NCBI GenBank assembly: GCA_963790965.1
Contig: CAWBQO010000004.1
Location: 1-64,000, forward strand
Origin: CAWBQO01 sp963790965
GTDB lineage: Bacteria; Bacteroidota; Rhodothermia; Rhodothermales; DASSAV01
DNA: 64,000 nucleotides
Direction of reading: 5' to 3'
Positions within the stretch are counted from its first letter, which is position 1; each line of letters opens with the position of its first letter. The notes under the pieces were generated by a model. The model was not told where the DNA came from and did not search any database. It was given only the letters and a program-made list of their open reading frames with translations. Shown piece by piece: positions 28,116 through 37,925 of the stretch. The position numbers and the translations under genes were made by a program.

Positions 28116-29795
28116 ATGCACAGCCTCCTCACGCTCTTGCTTCTGGCCACGGCCGCTTCGGACAGCCTCTTTCTGGAGGCGGAATCGGCGCGGCTTGTCG
28201 GCACCGAAATCTCTACCGAGCGCCAGGGGTATTTTGGCGAAGGCTATGTGACCGGGTTCGATGCCCCCGAGGACAGCGTCGTCTTTTCAGCGACCGTTGA
28301 CGCGGGCATCTACGTGCTGTGGGCGCGGGTCTCGGCGACCGGGCGGTTCACGCCGCTGACGTTCAACGTCGATGGAGCCGAGTCCACGAGCTACATGCTC
28401 GGCACGGGCGCTGTATTTGCCTACCGCAAACACGCCGAGCAATTCCTGTCGGCGGGAATGCACCGAATAGCGGTAACGGGGACGATGGACCTCGACCGGC
28501 TGCTGCTCGTCCGCCTTCGGTATGCACCCCCTGAACCTCCGGCGTCGATGCTCGCAGATTCTGCGGCCACGGCCTCCGCGCGCGCCTTGTACGCTTTCAT
28601 GCGGAGTGTTTATGGAGAGAAGATCATTGCCGGGCAGCAGGATCTGACGGAAGTGCAGTATATCCGGCAAGTCACGGGCCGGGAGCCTGCCATCGGCGCT
28701 TTCGACCTCATCGACTACTCGCCCTCCCGGGTGGCTTGCGGCACGCGCCCCGGTCGCTCCGTTGAAAACTGGATCGACTGGGCGGATCAGGACGGCATCG
28801 TCTCCCTCTCCTGGCACTGGAACGCGCCCACCGACCTGAAGGACGACGACTGCAACACGAGCAACAATGCGTCCGGCGAAGAATGGTGGAGCGGCTTCTA
28901 CACCCGCGCCACCACGTTCGACTTTGCCGCCGCACTCGCCGACACGACTTCGGAGCGCTACGACTTGATCCTGCGAGACATTGATGCCATTGCGGAGCAG
29001 CTAAAGAAGTTCGACAGGGCCGACGTTCCCGTACTCTGGCGGCCGCTCCACGAAGCGGCGGGCGGTTGGTTCTGGTGGGGAGCCCGAGGGTCGGAGGCGT
29101 ACGTCAAGCTCTGGCGACTGCTCTACGACCGGCTCGTTCATCACCACGGATTGCACAACCTGATCTGGGTGTACACGCACGAGCCGAACGCCGCTGCCTG
29201 GTATCCCGGCGATGACTATGTGGACATCGTTTCCCGCGACGTTTACGCATCGAGCCAGGCGGCCACCATGATAAGCGACTGGGATGACCTGCAAACGCTC
29301 TACGGCGATCGTAAGCTCATAGCGCTCTCGGAGTCCGGCACGTTGCCTGATCCAGAGGTCGTTACCGCCTATGGCATCTACTGGAATTACATGGCCGTTT
29401 GGAGCGGAAGCTTCATCCGCAACATCGACCGCGATTACCTGACGCGGGTGTTCAATAGTCCACTGGTCATCACGCGGGACGAGTTGCCGGCGTGGCGCTC
29501 TTTCGTTCTCTCAAGCGAAAGCCCGACGGGTGCCGAGGCGCTCAAGATCGAGATTTACCCGAACCCCGCCTCGTCGCGGGCGACGCTATTGGTCGCGCTC
29601 GACACGCCTCTTGCCGAGAATGCGACGGTGGAGATGTTCGACCTCTTGGGGAGGCGCGTCGAGCGCTTCACCATCGGCCCACAACCGGCCGGTGTGCTGC
29701 GGCTCACGGTTGACGTAAGCGCCCTTTCCTCCGGAGTGTATCTGCTGCGCTTGCAGCCCGGCGGCCGGACGGCTTCCCTCGTCATTGCGCGCTAA
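28116..29795 (+). CDS. CBM35-GH26 mannanase with T9SS sorting domain
   Basis: A 559-residue secreted enzyme. A short signal peptide (about 1-16) precedes a CBM35-like module (about 18-135, LFLEAESARLVG, LWARVSATGRFTPLTF), then a GH26 domain (about 145-460) with KIIAGQQDLTEVQYI, SLSWHWNAPTDL, LWRPLHEAAGGWFWWG (acid/base E313) and LIALSESGTLPDP (nucleophile E406). The last 80 residues form a T9SS tail (IEIYPNPASS, MFDLLGRRVERF, SSGVYLLRLQPGG). Unlike the two lipoprotein GH26 genes upstream, it carries its own binding module and sorting signal, so it probably acts on polymeric mannan at the cell surface. It closes the plus-strand operon and converges with a minus-strand gene 32 bp away. Confidence 0.9.
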   Translation: MHSLLTLLLLATAASDSLFLEAESARLVGTEISTERQGYFGEGYVTGFDAPEDSVVFSATVDAGIYVLWARVSATGRFTPLTFNVDGAESTSYMLGTGAVFAYRKHAEQFLSAGMHRIAVTGTMDLDRLLLVRLRYAPPEPPASMLADSAATASARALYAFMRSVYGEKIIAGQQDLTEVQYIRQVTGREPAIGAFDLIDYSPSRVACGTRPGRSVENWIDWADQDGIVSLSWHWNAPTDLKDDDCNTSNNASGEEWWSGFYTRATTFDFAAALADTTSERYDLILRDIDAIAEQLKKFDRADVPVLWRPLHEAAGGWFWWGARGSEAYVKLWRLLYDRLVHHHGLHNLIWVYTHEPNAAAWYPGDDYVDIVSRDVYASSQAATMISDWDDLQTLYGDRKLIALSESGTLPDPEVVTAYGIYWNYMAVWSGSFIRNIDRDYLTRVFNSPLVITRDELPAWRSFVLSSESPTGAEALKIEIYPNPASSRATLLVALDTPLAENATVEMFDLLGRRVERFTIGPQPAGVLRLTVDVSALSSGVYLLRLQPGGRTASLVIAR

Positions 29796-29827
29796 AAAGG
29801 CCTGCTTGAACGTCCGGTATCGCTTTC

Positions 29828-31969
29828 TCACTTCGCGTCGATGGTGGTCTCCAGGCGAATGTCCGCGGAGGACGCTCCGATGAGGAGGCGCACCGGACCG
29901 GCCTCGAATTGCCACCGGTCTCGGTCGGCGTCCCAGTAAGCCAGACCAGAGGCGCGGAGCGGCAGGACGATCTCTCGTGTCTCGCCCGGCTGGAGGCTAA
30001 TCCGTTTGAAGCCGACGAGCGCTTTCTGTGGACGCGCGACCGCCGAATGCGGGAAGGAGGCGTAGAGCTGGACGACCTCGTCTCCTGCGCGGGTGCCGGT
30101 GTTGGTCAGGCGAACCTGAACCTGAAGGGTGTCCGACGCCCGCAGCGTACCCCTGTCCGTCGTGAGGTGTTCGTAGCGGAAGGTGGTGTAGGACAGGCCG
30201 AAGCCGAACGGGTAGAGTGGATCGCCGGCGTAGTAGCGATACGTGCGCCCGTCGAGGCTGTAGTCAAGACGGGGCGGCAGCTCGTCTTCGGACGTGACCC
30301 ACGTATGGACGAGTCTTCCCGCAGGGTTGTAATCGCCGAAGAGCACGTCGGCCAGGGCGCTGCCCATCTCCTGACTGCTTTGCGCCATGTGAACGATGGC
30401 CGGAATGTTGTTCTGCGTCCAATTGATGGCAAACGGGAAGGAAGCGGCCAAAACAACCACCGTCTTCGGCTGCGCCCGTCGCACGGCCTTGATGAGCGAC
30501 TCCTCGGGAAGCTGCAGGCTCTGCCGGTCGCGCGCCTCGCGTCCCCATGTCGGCTCGTCGCACTCAGCCCAGCCGGGATCAAAGCACGTCGGGTGGTTTC
30601 CCGCGACGACTATGGCCAGATCGGACGCGCGGGCGAGCGCGACGGCAGCGGCCGTGTCGGCACCGGCGGCAAAGTCCACGCGCCCACGCCGTCCGGCCCG
30701 GGCGCGGATACCTTCGAGCGGGGTGACGGCGTAAAGCGTGTCGCCGCTGTACCAGTCGAGCAGAACGTCGTCCGCAAAGGGGCCGATGACGGCGATGGAG
30801 CGCACGTCTGCGGCGAGGGGCAGGAGGCCGTCATTCTTGAGCAGCACGATGCTCTCCTGCGTTACGCGGCGGGCGGCATCGCGGTGGGCGGGGAGCGTCC
30901 ATGGCTCAGGCTCCTCCCCGACACCGATGGAGCGGTAAGGCACCCGGTCAAGCGGATCGAGTTGTCCGAGCCGGATCATGACGCGGTAGACGCCCCGCAG
31001 CGTGCTATCGATGTCGGCCTCCGTGAGCAGTCCTTCGTCGAGGGCCTGCTGGACTGGCTCCCGGTACTCGTCGAGGAACTGGTTGATGCCTGCCTTGATG
31101 CCCTCCGCCGCTCCCCAGGCCACGTCGGGGTAGAAGTCGTGATCTGAAACGAGCAACCGGAGTGCTCCGCCGTCGGTGCAGATGATGCCGTCGAGGCCCC
31201 ACCTCTCCATCGTCAACTCGCGAAGGAGCGGGTGGACCATCATTGGCACGCCGTTGACGGCGTTGTAAGCGGCCATGTAGGCGTTCGCGCCACCCTCGAG
31301 GACGCCCATGCGGAAAGGCACCGCATAATACTCGTGCAGCGCGCGCTCGCTCAGGTTGGAGGAGCCGAACGTGCGCTCGTCCTCGTTGCTATTGGCGAGG
31401 AAATGCTTCATCAAGGAGGCGGTGCGCCAGTAGCGCGGGTCGTCGCCCTGGAGGCCGCGCGTGAAAGCGGCTGTGAGGGTGCCCGCCAGGAACGGGTCTT
31501 CGCCGTAGCTCTCCTCGGTGCGGCCCCAGCGGGGATCCCGGGCGAGATCAGCGTTGGGGGCGCGGACGACCAGTCCCGCCCGCTGATAGCCGCTTTGAAA
31601 AAGATAGCGGGCTTCGTAGCTCTCCACCTCGGCGGCAAGGCGGACGGCGTCGGGATTCCACGTCATTCCGAGGCCGACGGCCTGGGGAAACTGGGTGGTT
31701 GGCACCGGATTCCGGCGACCCCAGTTGCTCGGGCCGCCCTGTGCCAGCCCGTGCAGCCCTTCCACATGCGGACTCCCGACGATGCCGAGTCTTGGAACAC
31801 TCGGATTCGTGCCGAGCGCTTCAATCTTCTCGTCAAGCGTCATGCGCCCGAGCAGGTCGTCGATGCGCTGCTCCACGGGCACATCAGGGTTGCGGAAAGG
31901 CAGCGGCTGCGCCTGCGCGCTTGCGGCAAAGACGACGATCAGCAAAGAGAAGAGGGAAGAGCGCTGCAT
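29828..31969 (-). CDS. GH3 beta-glucosidase/xylosidase
   Basis: A 713-residue periplasmic enzyme with a signal peptide ending at SAQAQ. The GH3 N-terminal barrel has RIDDLLGRMTLDEKI, NADLARDPRWGRTEESYGED, KHFLANSNEDERTFGSSNLS and IICTDGGALR (nucleophile D266; DGG in place of the usual DWG/DYG). The alpha/beta sandwich follows (QESIVLLKNDGLLPL, GDYNPAGRLVHTW, LYPFGFGLSY) and a fibronectin III-like C-terminal domain ends the protein. It is the last gene of a seven-gene minus-strand run, starting 18 bp after the fucosidase. Beta-glucosidase or beta-xylosidase activity cannot be separated by sight; removing glucose from trimmed xyloglucan oligosaccharides fits the context. Confidence 0.88.
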   Translation of the reverse strand: MQRSSLFSLLIVVFAASAQAQPLPFRNPDVPVEQRIDDLLGRMTLDEKIEALGTNPSVPRLGIVGSPHVEGLHGLAQGGPSNWGRRNPVPTTQFPQAVGLGMTWNPDAVRLAAEVESYEARYLFQSGYQRAGLVVRAPNADLARDPRWGRTEESYGEDPFLAGTLTAAFTRGLQGDDPRYWRTASLMKHFLANSNEDERTFGSSNLSERALHEYYAVPFRMGVLEGGANAYMAAYNAVNGVPMMVHPLLRELTMERWGLDGIICTDGGALRLLVSDHDFYPDVAWGAAEGIKAGINQFLDEYREPVQQALDEGLLTEADIDSTLRGVYRVMIRLGQLDPLDRVPYRSIGVGEEPEPWTLPAHRDAARRVTQESIVLLKNDGLLPLAADVRSIAVIGPFADDVLLDWYSGDTLYAVTPLEGIRARAGRRGRVDFAAGADTAAAVALARASDLAIVVAGNHPTCFDPGWAECDEPTWGREARDRQSLQLPEESLIKAVRRAQPKTVVVLAASFPFAINWTQNNIPAIVHMAQSSQEMGSALADVLFGDYNPAGRLVHTWVTSEDELPPRLDYSLDGRTYRYYAGDPLYPFGFGLSYTTFRYEHLTTDRGTLRASDTLQVQVRLTNTGTRAGDEVVQLYASFPHSAVARPQKALVGFKRISLQPGETREIVLPLRASGLAYWDADRDRWQFEAGPVRLLIGASSADIRLETTIDAK

Positions 31970-31987
31970 ATCCGGTGGGGCTTTTGC

Positions 31988-33493
31988 TCAGCGGCGAACG
32001 GTGAGGATGCGGAAGGCGACGGCCGGCGCGTCAGGCTCCGTATCGGGCATCGCGAGGATGAGGCCGGCGGCATCCTGAGACCAGCGGACCGGGAGGCCCG
32101 ACGCGACGTGCTCCGCGCCCCTTATGACGGTGCCCTCCGGCATGTAGGCCGGCGCGAAGGCGGTGAGGAGGACATTCGTGCCGGGTGCCGGCCGTCCCAG
32201 CGCGACGGCGTAGACCGTGTCGCCGCGCGTCGTGTAGCGATAGTCCGCCGCCGTGTAGTCGATGTGGGGAAGGAAGTGGCCCGCCGTCTCCTGCCGCGTC
32301 GGCCCTTCGCCGAAGGTGTACCAGGGGCGCGTCCCGTAGATCGCCTCGCCATTCTGCGCAAGCCAGGCGCCGATGGCGCGGAGCACGAGTTGCTGATCGT
32401 CCGGAATCACGCCGTCGGCCCGGGGCGAGACGTTGAGCATCAAGGTCCCGTTCTTGCTGACCGCGTCGATGAGGACGTGCAGAATGTCCGCCGCAGACTT
32501 GAGTTCCAGGCCCTCTGTGTAGCTCCAGCTTCCCGTCGAAATGGTCTCGTCCGTCAGCCAGGGGCGCTCGGTTATTCTGTCGGTGCGGCCCTTTTCGTAG
32601 TCCGGCAGGGAGACTTCTTCGGGCAGTTCGCCATTCTTGTGCGTCACGACGACTGGCTTGCCGCGTTCTGCAGACTGATTCAGGTAATGGGCGAGGAACG
32701 CCTTCCGGTAATCCTCCGGAATCTTGCCGAGCAGTCCGTCGAAGTAGATGAGGTCCGGGTGGTATGCGTCGACGACCTCCTCCAGCTTTGCGAGCCAGTT
32801 ACGGAAGAACGTGTCCGGTGGGACGTTGCCGTAGAGCATTCGCAGGAGCGGGTCGGCGGAGGCTGTGGCGGTGCCGGGCAAGTAGGGGAAGTAACTCGAG
32901 TCCGTCTGCGCCTCGACCGGCCGATCAGCGTAGATCTGGAGATTGCGCGCCATATGAAAGGTCGCGACGAAGGGCATCCCCCGGCCGTGAACGGCCCGCT
33001 CGAAGTCTCCGAGTACATCCCGGTGCGGACCCATGTCGGCAGCGTTCCAGGGATTCACGTCGCTGTTCCACATGGAGAACCCGTCGTGATGCTCCGCAAC
33101 CATGCCGGCGAAGCGCGCTCCGGATGCCTGGAATAGATCAGCCCATGCTTCCGGGTCGTAACGTTCGGCCCTGAACATCGGAACGAAGTCGTGGTAGCCG
33201 AACGCGGAGAGCGGCCCGTACATGGCGACCTGATGCTCGTACTCGCGCCCACCTTCAAGGTGCATCGCGCGCGGGTACCAGTCGTGCGCGAAGGCGGGCA
33301 CCGAGAGGACGCCCCAGTGCAGATAAATGCCGAACTTTGCGTCTCGGAACCACGCGGGTGCCTCGTCATAGCGGGCGAGCGAGACCCACGTCGGTTCGTA
33401 CTCGGCCGGGGCATTCCGCGCGGACCCTCCGGTGCCGGAGCACCCGGATAGGATGAGCAAAAGGAGAGCGAGGCTGAAGAGGGCGCGGGCCAT
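31988..33493 (-). CDS. GH29 alpha-L-fucosidase, lipoprotein
   Basis: A 501-residue lipoprotein from the ATG at 33493 (signal MARALFSLALLLLILSGC). A GTG at 33514 overlapping the upstream TAG (TAGTG) could add seven residues and would couple translation to the GH31 gene. GH29 motifs: AKFGIYLHWGVLSVPAF, YDPEAWADLFQASGARF, VAEHHDGFSMWNS, HPDLIYFDGLLG (nucleophile D252), NGTLMLNVSPRADG and YGTRPW. The enzyme releases alpha-L-fucose; in this operon the substrate is most simply the terminal fucose on galactosyl side chains of xyloglucan. The general acid/base is not conserved enough in this family to point to. Confidence 0.9.
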   Translation of the reverse strand: MARALFSLALLLLILSGCSGTGGSARNAPAEYEPTWVSLARYDEAPAWFRDAKFGIYLHWGVLSVPAFAHDWYPRAMHLEGGREYEHQVAMYGPLSAFGYHDFVPMFRAERYDPEAWADLFQASGARFAGMVAEHHDGFSMWNSDVNPWNAADMGPHRDVLGDFERAVHGRGMPFVATFHMARNLQIYADRPVEAQTDSSYFPYLPGTATASADPLLRMLYGNVPPDTFFRNWLAKLEEVVDAYHPDLIYFDGLLGKIPEDYRKAFLAHYLNQSAERGKPVVVTHKNGELPEEVSLPDYEKGRTDRITERPWLTDETISTGSWSYTEGLELKSAADILHVLIDAVSKNGTLMLNVSPRADGVIPDDQQLVLRAIGAWLAQNGEAIYGTRPWYTFGEGPTRQETAGHFLPHIDYTAADYRYTTRGDTVYAVALGRPAPGTNVLLTAFAPAYMPEGTVIRGAEHVASGLPVRWSQDAAGLILAMPDTEPDAPAVAFRILTVRR

Positions 33494-33513
33494 AGATCGC
33501 GAACGAGACGGCA

Positions 33514-35916
33514 CTACTGCGGACGGTACGTTGTAGACGGTGTGACGGCGAAGCGCACCCGGCCACCGAAAGGATCGCCATCAATTTGCCACGACCCGCC
33601 GCTTCGGCGCAGGTGTACTTCGCGCAGTTGCGCCTCGGGCGGCAGTGCCACAAGGCTGGTCGCCGCGTCCGGTGCGTCGCCATAGACGACAAGCGTGATC
33701 CGCGACCAGTCCATTGAGGCGGTTGACTGCGCCAGCGCCAGGTGCGGCACGACGGCACCGGCGCGAACGAGGAGCACGACAGGGATTTCACCTGCGCTGA
33801 TGGTGTGCCAGCCGCCCTCGTAAGAAGAACCTGTCTGATAGTCGATCCAGCCGCCCGGCGGCAGGTAGACGGCCCGCTCGCCGGCTTCTTCGAAGAGTGG
33901 AGCCACGAGCAGGTCTTGCCCGAAGAGGTACTCGTCCTCGATCGGCCAGGAGCCGGGGTCGTCCGGGTACTCCACAAAGAGGGCGCGGACCATGGGCAGG
34001 CCTTTTGATGCGCTCTGCCGCGCTTGTGCGTAGACATAGGGCATCAGTCGGTACTTCAGCTCGTCCGCCCGCCGGTAGTCGTTCAGGAACGAGCGGCTAA
34101 AGAGCCAGGGTTCTTTGGGCGGTGTCCCGTGGCTGCGCGTGTGCGAGGTCAGAAAACCGAAGGGTGCCCAGCGGCGATAAAGGCTCTCCGGCGTCTGCGC
34201 CGTAAAACCGCCGATGTCGTGGCTCCAGAAGGTGAATCCCGAAAGGCCGAGCGACAGCCCTCCGTGCAGCGTCGCCTCCATGCCGATGTCGGTGTTGGCC
34301 GCGTCGCCGCCCCAGTGGACGGGATAGCGCTGCGAACCTGCCCAGGCGCTGCGCGCCCACATAATTGAATCGCCGGTCACGCGACGAGTCACTTCAGCCA
34401 CTGCGCGGTTGTAGCGAAGCGGATAAAGGTTATGCTCGTACCAGCCCGTGCGCCCGGAGTGATAGAGGCCGGAAAGCGGTGCGGCCTCGCCGAAGTCCAC
34501 CTTGATCGCTCCGACACCCATTTCGAGCAGCCCTGCAAGCTGGTTCTGATACCAGGAGACGGTCTCCGGGTTCGAGAAATCGAGCATGGCGTCTTCGTAG
34601 GGCAGGTTGCCGGAGGCGTCGCGCACGTACAATCCCTTCGTCACAATCTCAGGGAAGAGCCGGTTCTTTGGGACGAAGTAGGGCAGTTGCCACAGGCTGA
34701 TGTGCAGGCCCATCTCCGCGAGGTCGTCGATCATTCCCTGCGGATTGTTGAAGCGGGAGGGGGCAAACCGGTAGTCCGTCCGCCAGTCCGTTTCGAACCA
34801 TCCCGTGTCGAGGTGGATAACGTCGGACGGAATGCGGTTACTGCGAAGGCTATCCGCTACGGCGCGCACTTCGTCCTCAGAAAAGTAGGTGATACGACTC
34901 ATCCAGAGGCCGAAGCTCCATAGCGGCGGCATGGAGGCCTTTCCCGTCAGATCGGTGTAGGCATCGAGCACTTCTTTCGGCCCGCCGAAGAAGAAGAACA
35001 GGTCCAGGTCGTCGTCTCCCACCAAGAGCGTGCTCCCGCCGAGATAGTCCACGCCGAAGTCGAACGTCATAGGAACGCTCTCGTGGAGGAACATGCCGTA
35101 ACCTCGGCTGCTGAGGAAGAAGGGAATAGGCTTGTACATGGCCATGTTCTCCGCTCCGTTTGCATCGTCGGCGAAGAGGATCACCTTCTGCCCGCGTTTG
35201 TCCAGACCGGTGAAGCTCTCCCCGGTGCCGAAGATTTTCTCGCCGGGGGAAAGGGAGAAAGTGGCCGCAAACTCCTGCTTATAGTCCGAGGCCCTCTTTA
35301 CGTAGGAGAACGGCAGGACGGGCGTGAGGGTAGGGGCGTTGTCGGCCTGGTGGTTCGTCCCGGTCAGCACCCGCCCGGCGGCGTCGCGGAAGACGACGTG
35401 CCACGGGTAAGTCGTCACGGTGACGGACCCATACGGCCCCGTATAGCGGTGTCCTTCCGGGACGCGCTTGTAGGTCCAAGCGTCGGGCGCGCTCGGCGCG
35501 CTCCCACCGACGAGCATCAGCGACGGCTCCTCCGGCCGCAACTGCGGCTTCGTATGCACCCGCAGCCGGACCGTCCGATCCGATACGAACTCAAGCTCAA
35601 ACGGCTGCTCCGGCACCGCCGCATACTCGCCGCCGGGGAAAACGACTTCTTCGCGCGGCTGGAGTACGGCAAGCATGTTGTTGAACGCCGTGCGCGTCAC
35701 ATATTCGTGCCGCCGATACTGAATGGTGCCGGAGGCCGTCGCCGGATCGAAAGAGGCGAGGCTGTCGGCGAGAAAGTACCCGTTGCCGAAGTCGTGGAAG
35801 TCCTGGCTGACGTCCACGACCTGGTTCACCAGATTCGGCGCGTACGGCGTCTGCGCGAGCGCGGGCGCGCCAACGAGCACGGTGAGCAGCGCGGCAAGAG
35901 CAGCAGTGATTCGCAT
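33514..35916 (-). CDS. GH31 alpha-xylosidase (first copy)
   Basis: An 800-residue secreted enzyme with signal peptide (MRITAALAALLTVLV...ALA-Q). The order is N-terminal beta domain, catalytic barrel (about 320-640) and C-terminal beta domains. Motifs: PPLWSFGLWMSRITYFSEDE, HLDTGWFETDWRTDYRF, GAIKVDFGEAAPLSG (nucleophile D474), HWGGDAANTD (acid/base D538) and SHDIGGF. KVDFGE with LWMSR is the pattern of YicI-like alpha-xylosidases rather than alpha-glucosidases. It aligns throughout with the GH31 at 42977. Its start lies 24 bp after the GH51-like gene. It would remove xylose from the non-reducing end of xyloglucan oligosaccharides. Confidence 0.9.
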   Translation of the reverse strand: MRITAALAALLTVLVGAPALAQTPYAPNLVNQVVDVSQDFHDFGNGYFLADSLASFDPATASGTIQYRRHEYVTRTAFNNMLAVLQPREEVVFPGGEYAAVPEQPFELEFVSDRTVRLRVHTKPQLRPEEPSLMLVGGSAPSAPDAWTYKRVPEGHRYTGPYGSVTVTTYPWHVVFRDAAGRVLTGTNHQADNAPTLTPVLPFSYVKRASDYKQEFAATFSLSPGEKIFGTGESFTGLDKRGQKVILFADDANGAENMAMYKPIPFFLSSRGYGMFLHESVPMTFDFGVDYLGGSTLLVGDDDLDLFFFFGGPKEVLDAYTDLTGKASMPPLWSFGLWMSRITYFSEDEVRAVADSLRSNRIPSDVIHLDTGWFETDWRTDYRFAPSRFNNPQGMIDDLAEMGLHISLWQLPYFVPKNRLFPEIVTKGLYVRDASGNLPYEDAMLDFSNPETVSWYQNQLAGLLEMGVGAIKVDFGEAAPLSGLYHSGRTGWYEHNLYPLRYNRAVAEVTRRVTGDSIMWARSAWAGSQRYPVHWGGDAANTDIGMEATLHGGLSLGLSGFTFWSHDIGGFTAQTPESLYRRWAPFGFLTSHTRSHGTPPKEPWLFSRSFLNDYRRADELKYRLMPYVYAQARQSASKGLPMVRALFVEYPDDPGSWPIEDEYLFGQDLLVAPLFEEAGERAVYLPPGGWIDYQTGSSYEGGWHTISAGEIPVVLLVRAGAVVPHLALAQSTASMDWSRITLVVYGDAPDAATSLVALPPEAQLREVHLRRSGGSWQIDGDPFGGRVRFAVTPSTTYRPQ

Positions 35917-35940
35917 GGTGGTCTGCGGGGTCGAAGCCTC

Positions 35941-37884
35941 CTATTGTACAACCGTGATCTTGCGGGTCACGGACACGCCACCCGGCAGCCGGATTTCACA
36001 CAAGTAAAGTCCGGCCGGGAGGTCTTCTACCGACAAGTTGAAGGTATGCGCGCCCGGCGCAACGAAGCCTGGATCTTTCTGCTGAACGACGCGCCCGGTG
36101 AGATCGAAAAGGCGGATGCGCACTGCGCCGGCTTCCGTCGCAGCAAGGTCGATCATTACCGCTCCGCGTGCAGGATTCGGATAGACCGCGACTCGCGCCT
36201 CGTCGGCCGTGGGCGAATCGTCTTCCCTGCTTACGACGCCGGCCTGAGCTTCCAGGACAACGTAGAAACTGCCGAAACGCGGCGCGGCGAACACGATCTC
36301 GCCGTCTCCGCCGATGGTCCCGGTGAACGCCGGTACGCTCTCGTACGCTTCGGGTCCGCCGCCGTCCTGCGTCCCCGTCTGGCCGTTTGTGTAGATCTTG
36401 CGGCTGTTGGGGTCGTTCGTCTGGACTTCGTAGAGATAGTAGCGGTCGCCGACCTTTGCATTCCGCACCTGCAGTTTCACCACCTGATCGAAAGCGGTCG
36501 GGTTCACGACGACGGTGCCGATCTCGCCGGAGTGAAACCGCGACGCAAATGCCTGAATGCCACTCGACTCGCCGGAGGAGGCTACCATCACATCGCCGAA
36601 GAAGCGCGTGAAGTAGTAGTACGTGTAGAAGGACCCGTGGGGGGTGTCCGGACGGACGCCAGGCTCGTCCGAGTTGGCGAGCAGGCCGTGGTCACTGCCG
36701 CCGGCCCAGCCGTTCTCGAGGTCCCACGCGGTCGCGAGCGCAAACTCGTTCTTGATGAGTTTCCCGAAGGCAAGGGCGAACAGAACGGAATTGAGCTGCC
36801 CGACGGCGTAAGTGCAGTTGACGTTGGCCGTACACCTGTAGTCGGACTGCATGTTGAACTCCGTCATCGCCAGCGGAATCGGCTCCTTGCCGGTCACGGA
36901 CCGCCACTGATTGCGCACATAGGGGGCAATCTGATCGACCCAGTTTGCGGCAGCGATAATGGGACCGGGAGAAACCTGCGGCGGCTGGAAGGGGCCGAAG
37001 TAGGCATGGACACTGAGGAAGTCGGCGCAGTCCGCTATGTGCGGAAACATGCGCTGGTTCCACTGATTGTAGTTGTTATTGTAACCCACCGGCATCTCGA
37101 CGGTCACCGCTCCCACTTTGATGGACGGATCGACCGCGCGCATGGCGTTCGCAAAAACGCAGAAGTCGCGCCCGTACTCGTCGCCTGTTATGGTGCCCTT
37201 GCCGGGCACGTTGTAGCCGGACTGCCACGGGCCGTAGTTCTCGTTGCCGACTTCCCAGTACTTGATATTGCGGCCGCGGGTTATGTTGGCGTCGCGCACC
37301 CACGCGGCGGCGTAATCGGCGGCGCGCTGCACCGGATCGGCGCTCGTGCCATAGCGCGCGTACGAATAGTTGACGGAAATAATGCCCTCCGCGCCAACAG
37401 AATCGAGCAGCGTGTAATAGTCGGCGGGCGTCATCTTCCAGTATTCATAATTGGCCTGCGCGCTCTTGGCGGGAACGGTGTCTCCGCTGTTCATGATGCC
37501 GATGTCCTTTGGCAGGTCGGATTTCATACTTGCATCCCAGAAGTATTCGTTGCTGAGATTGCCTCCCGGAAAACGGAGCACCGACAGGTTCGCGTTGCGG
37601 TAGTGGCGCACGCGCTCCTTGACGCCGTGGCTGGCCTGCTGCCATGAAACGGCATTGTTGCCGAAGATAGAAGGCGGCACGATAGCGACCGTGTCGGCGG
37701 CATATACCGTGATGATCACCGTTGCGGGGAGCGTAGGAACGGCGTGCGGTTCGGTCGAGGGCACGCCGTCGAAGGTCTTTGCCTCCCACGGAGATCCAAA
37801 GTAGTATTCTTGCGCCTGGACCTGCCGCGCTCCCGCGATCAGAACGAAAAGCAGGAGGGCGGTGCGGTAAGCGTACTTCATCAT
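35941..37884 (-). CDS. Clan GH-A glycosidase, GH51-like (probable alpha-L-arabinofuranosidase), with T9SS tail
   Basis: A 647-residue secreted enzyme with signal peptide ending at QVQAQ. The barrel contains SVLRFPGGNLSNEYFWD, IKYWEVGNENYGPW (acid/base E215), CADFLSVHAYFGPF and LAMTEFNMQSD (nucleophile E342), the arrangement of GH51-type arabinofuranosidases and neighbouring GH-A families. A beta-sandwich follows the barrel, then a T9SS tail (about 566-647, VAVYPNPARGA, LFDLTGRVVQQ, AGLYLCEIRLPGG). It is the only member of this run with a sorting tail, so it may act outside the cell while the others act in the periplasm. GH44 or an unclassified family cannot be excluded; arabinose release is inferred from the operon. 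Confidence 0.72.
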   Translation of the reverse strand: MMKYAYRTALLLFVLIAGARQVQAQEYYFGSPWEAKTFDGVPSTEPHAVPTLPATVIITVYAADTVAIVPPSIFGNNAVSWQQASHGVKERVRHYRNANLSVLRFPGGNLSNEYFWDASMKSDLPKDIGIMNSGDTVPAKSAQANYEYWKMTPADYYTLLDSVGAEGIISVNYSYARYGTSADPVQRAADYAAAWVRDANITRGRNIKYWEVGNENYGPWQSGYNVPGKGTITGDEYGRDFCVFANAMRAVDPSIKVGAVTVEMPVGYNNNYNQWNQRMFPHIADCADFLSVHAYFGPFQPPQVSPGPIIAAANWVDQIAPYVRNQWRSVTGKEPIPLAMTEFNMQSDYRCTANVNCTYAVGQLNSVLFALAFGKLIKNEFALATAWDLENGWAGGSDHGLLANSDEPGVRPDTPHGSFYTYYYFTRFFGDVMVASSGESSGIQAFASRFHSGEIGTVVVNPTAFDQVVKLQVRNAKVGDRYYLYEVQTNDPNSRKIYTNGQTGTQDGGGPEAYESVPAFTGTIGGDGEIVFAAPRFGSFYVVLEAQAGVVSREDDSPTADEARVAVYPNPARGAVMIDLAATEAGAVRIRLFDLTGRVVQQKDPGFVAPGAHTFNLSVEDLPAGLYLCEIRLPGGVSVTRKITVVQ

Positions 37885-37925
37885 TAACGCGGCTTTGCTG
37901 ATAGATTACGTTGAACGGTGGCGTC

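Noticed and set aside
35083..37647. Open frame of 854 codons on the plus strand opposite the GH31 and GH51-like genes; similar long antisense frames at 31232-33136, 38181-39452, 6074-7873 (minus) and 51058-52815 (minus).
   Set aside because: Each is the antisense shadow of a gene with clear family motifs. Long stop-free antisense frames are normal in GC-rich coding DNA, and the translations are arginine/valine-rich without motifs.
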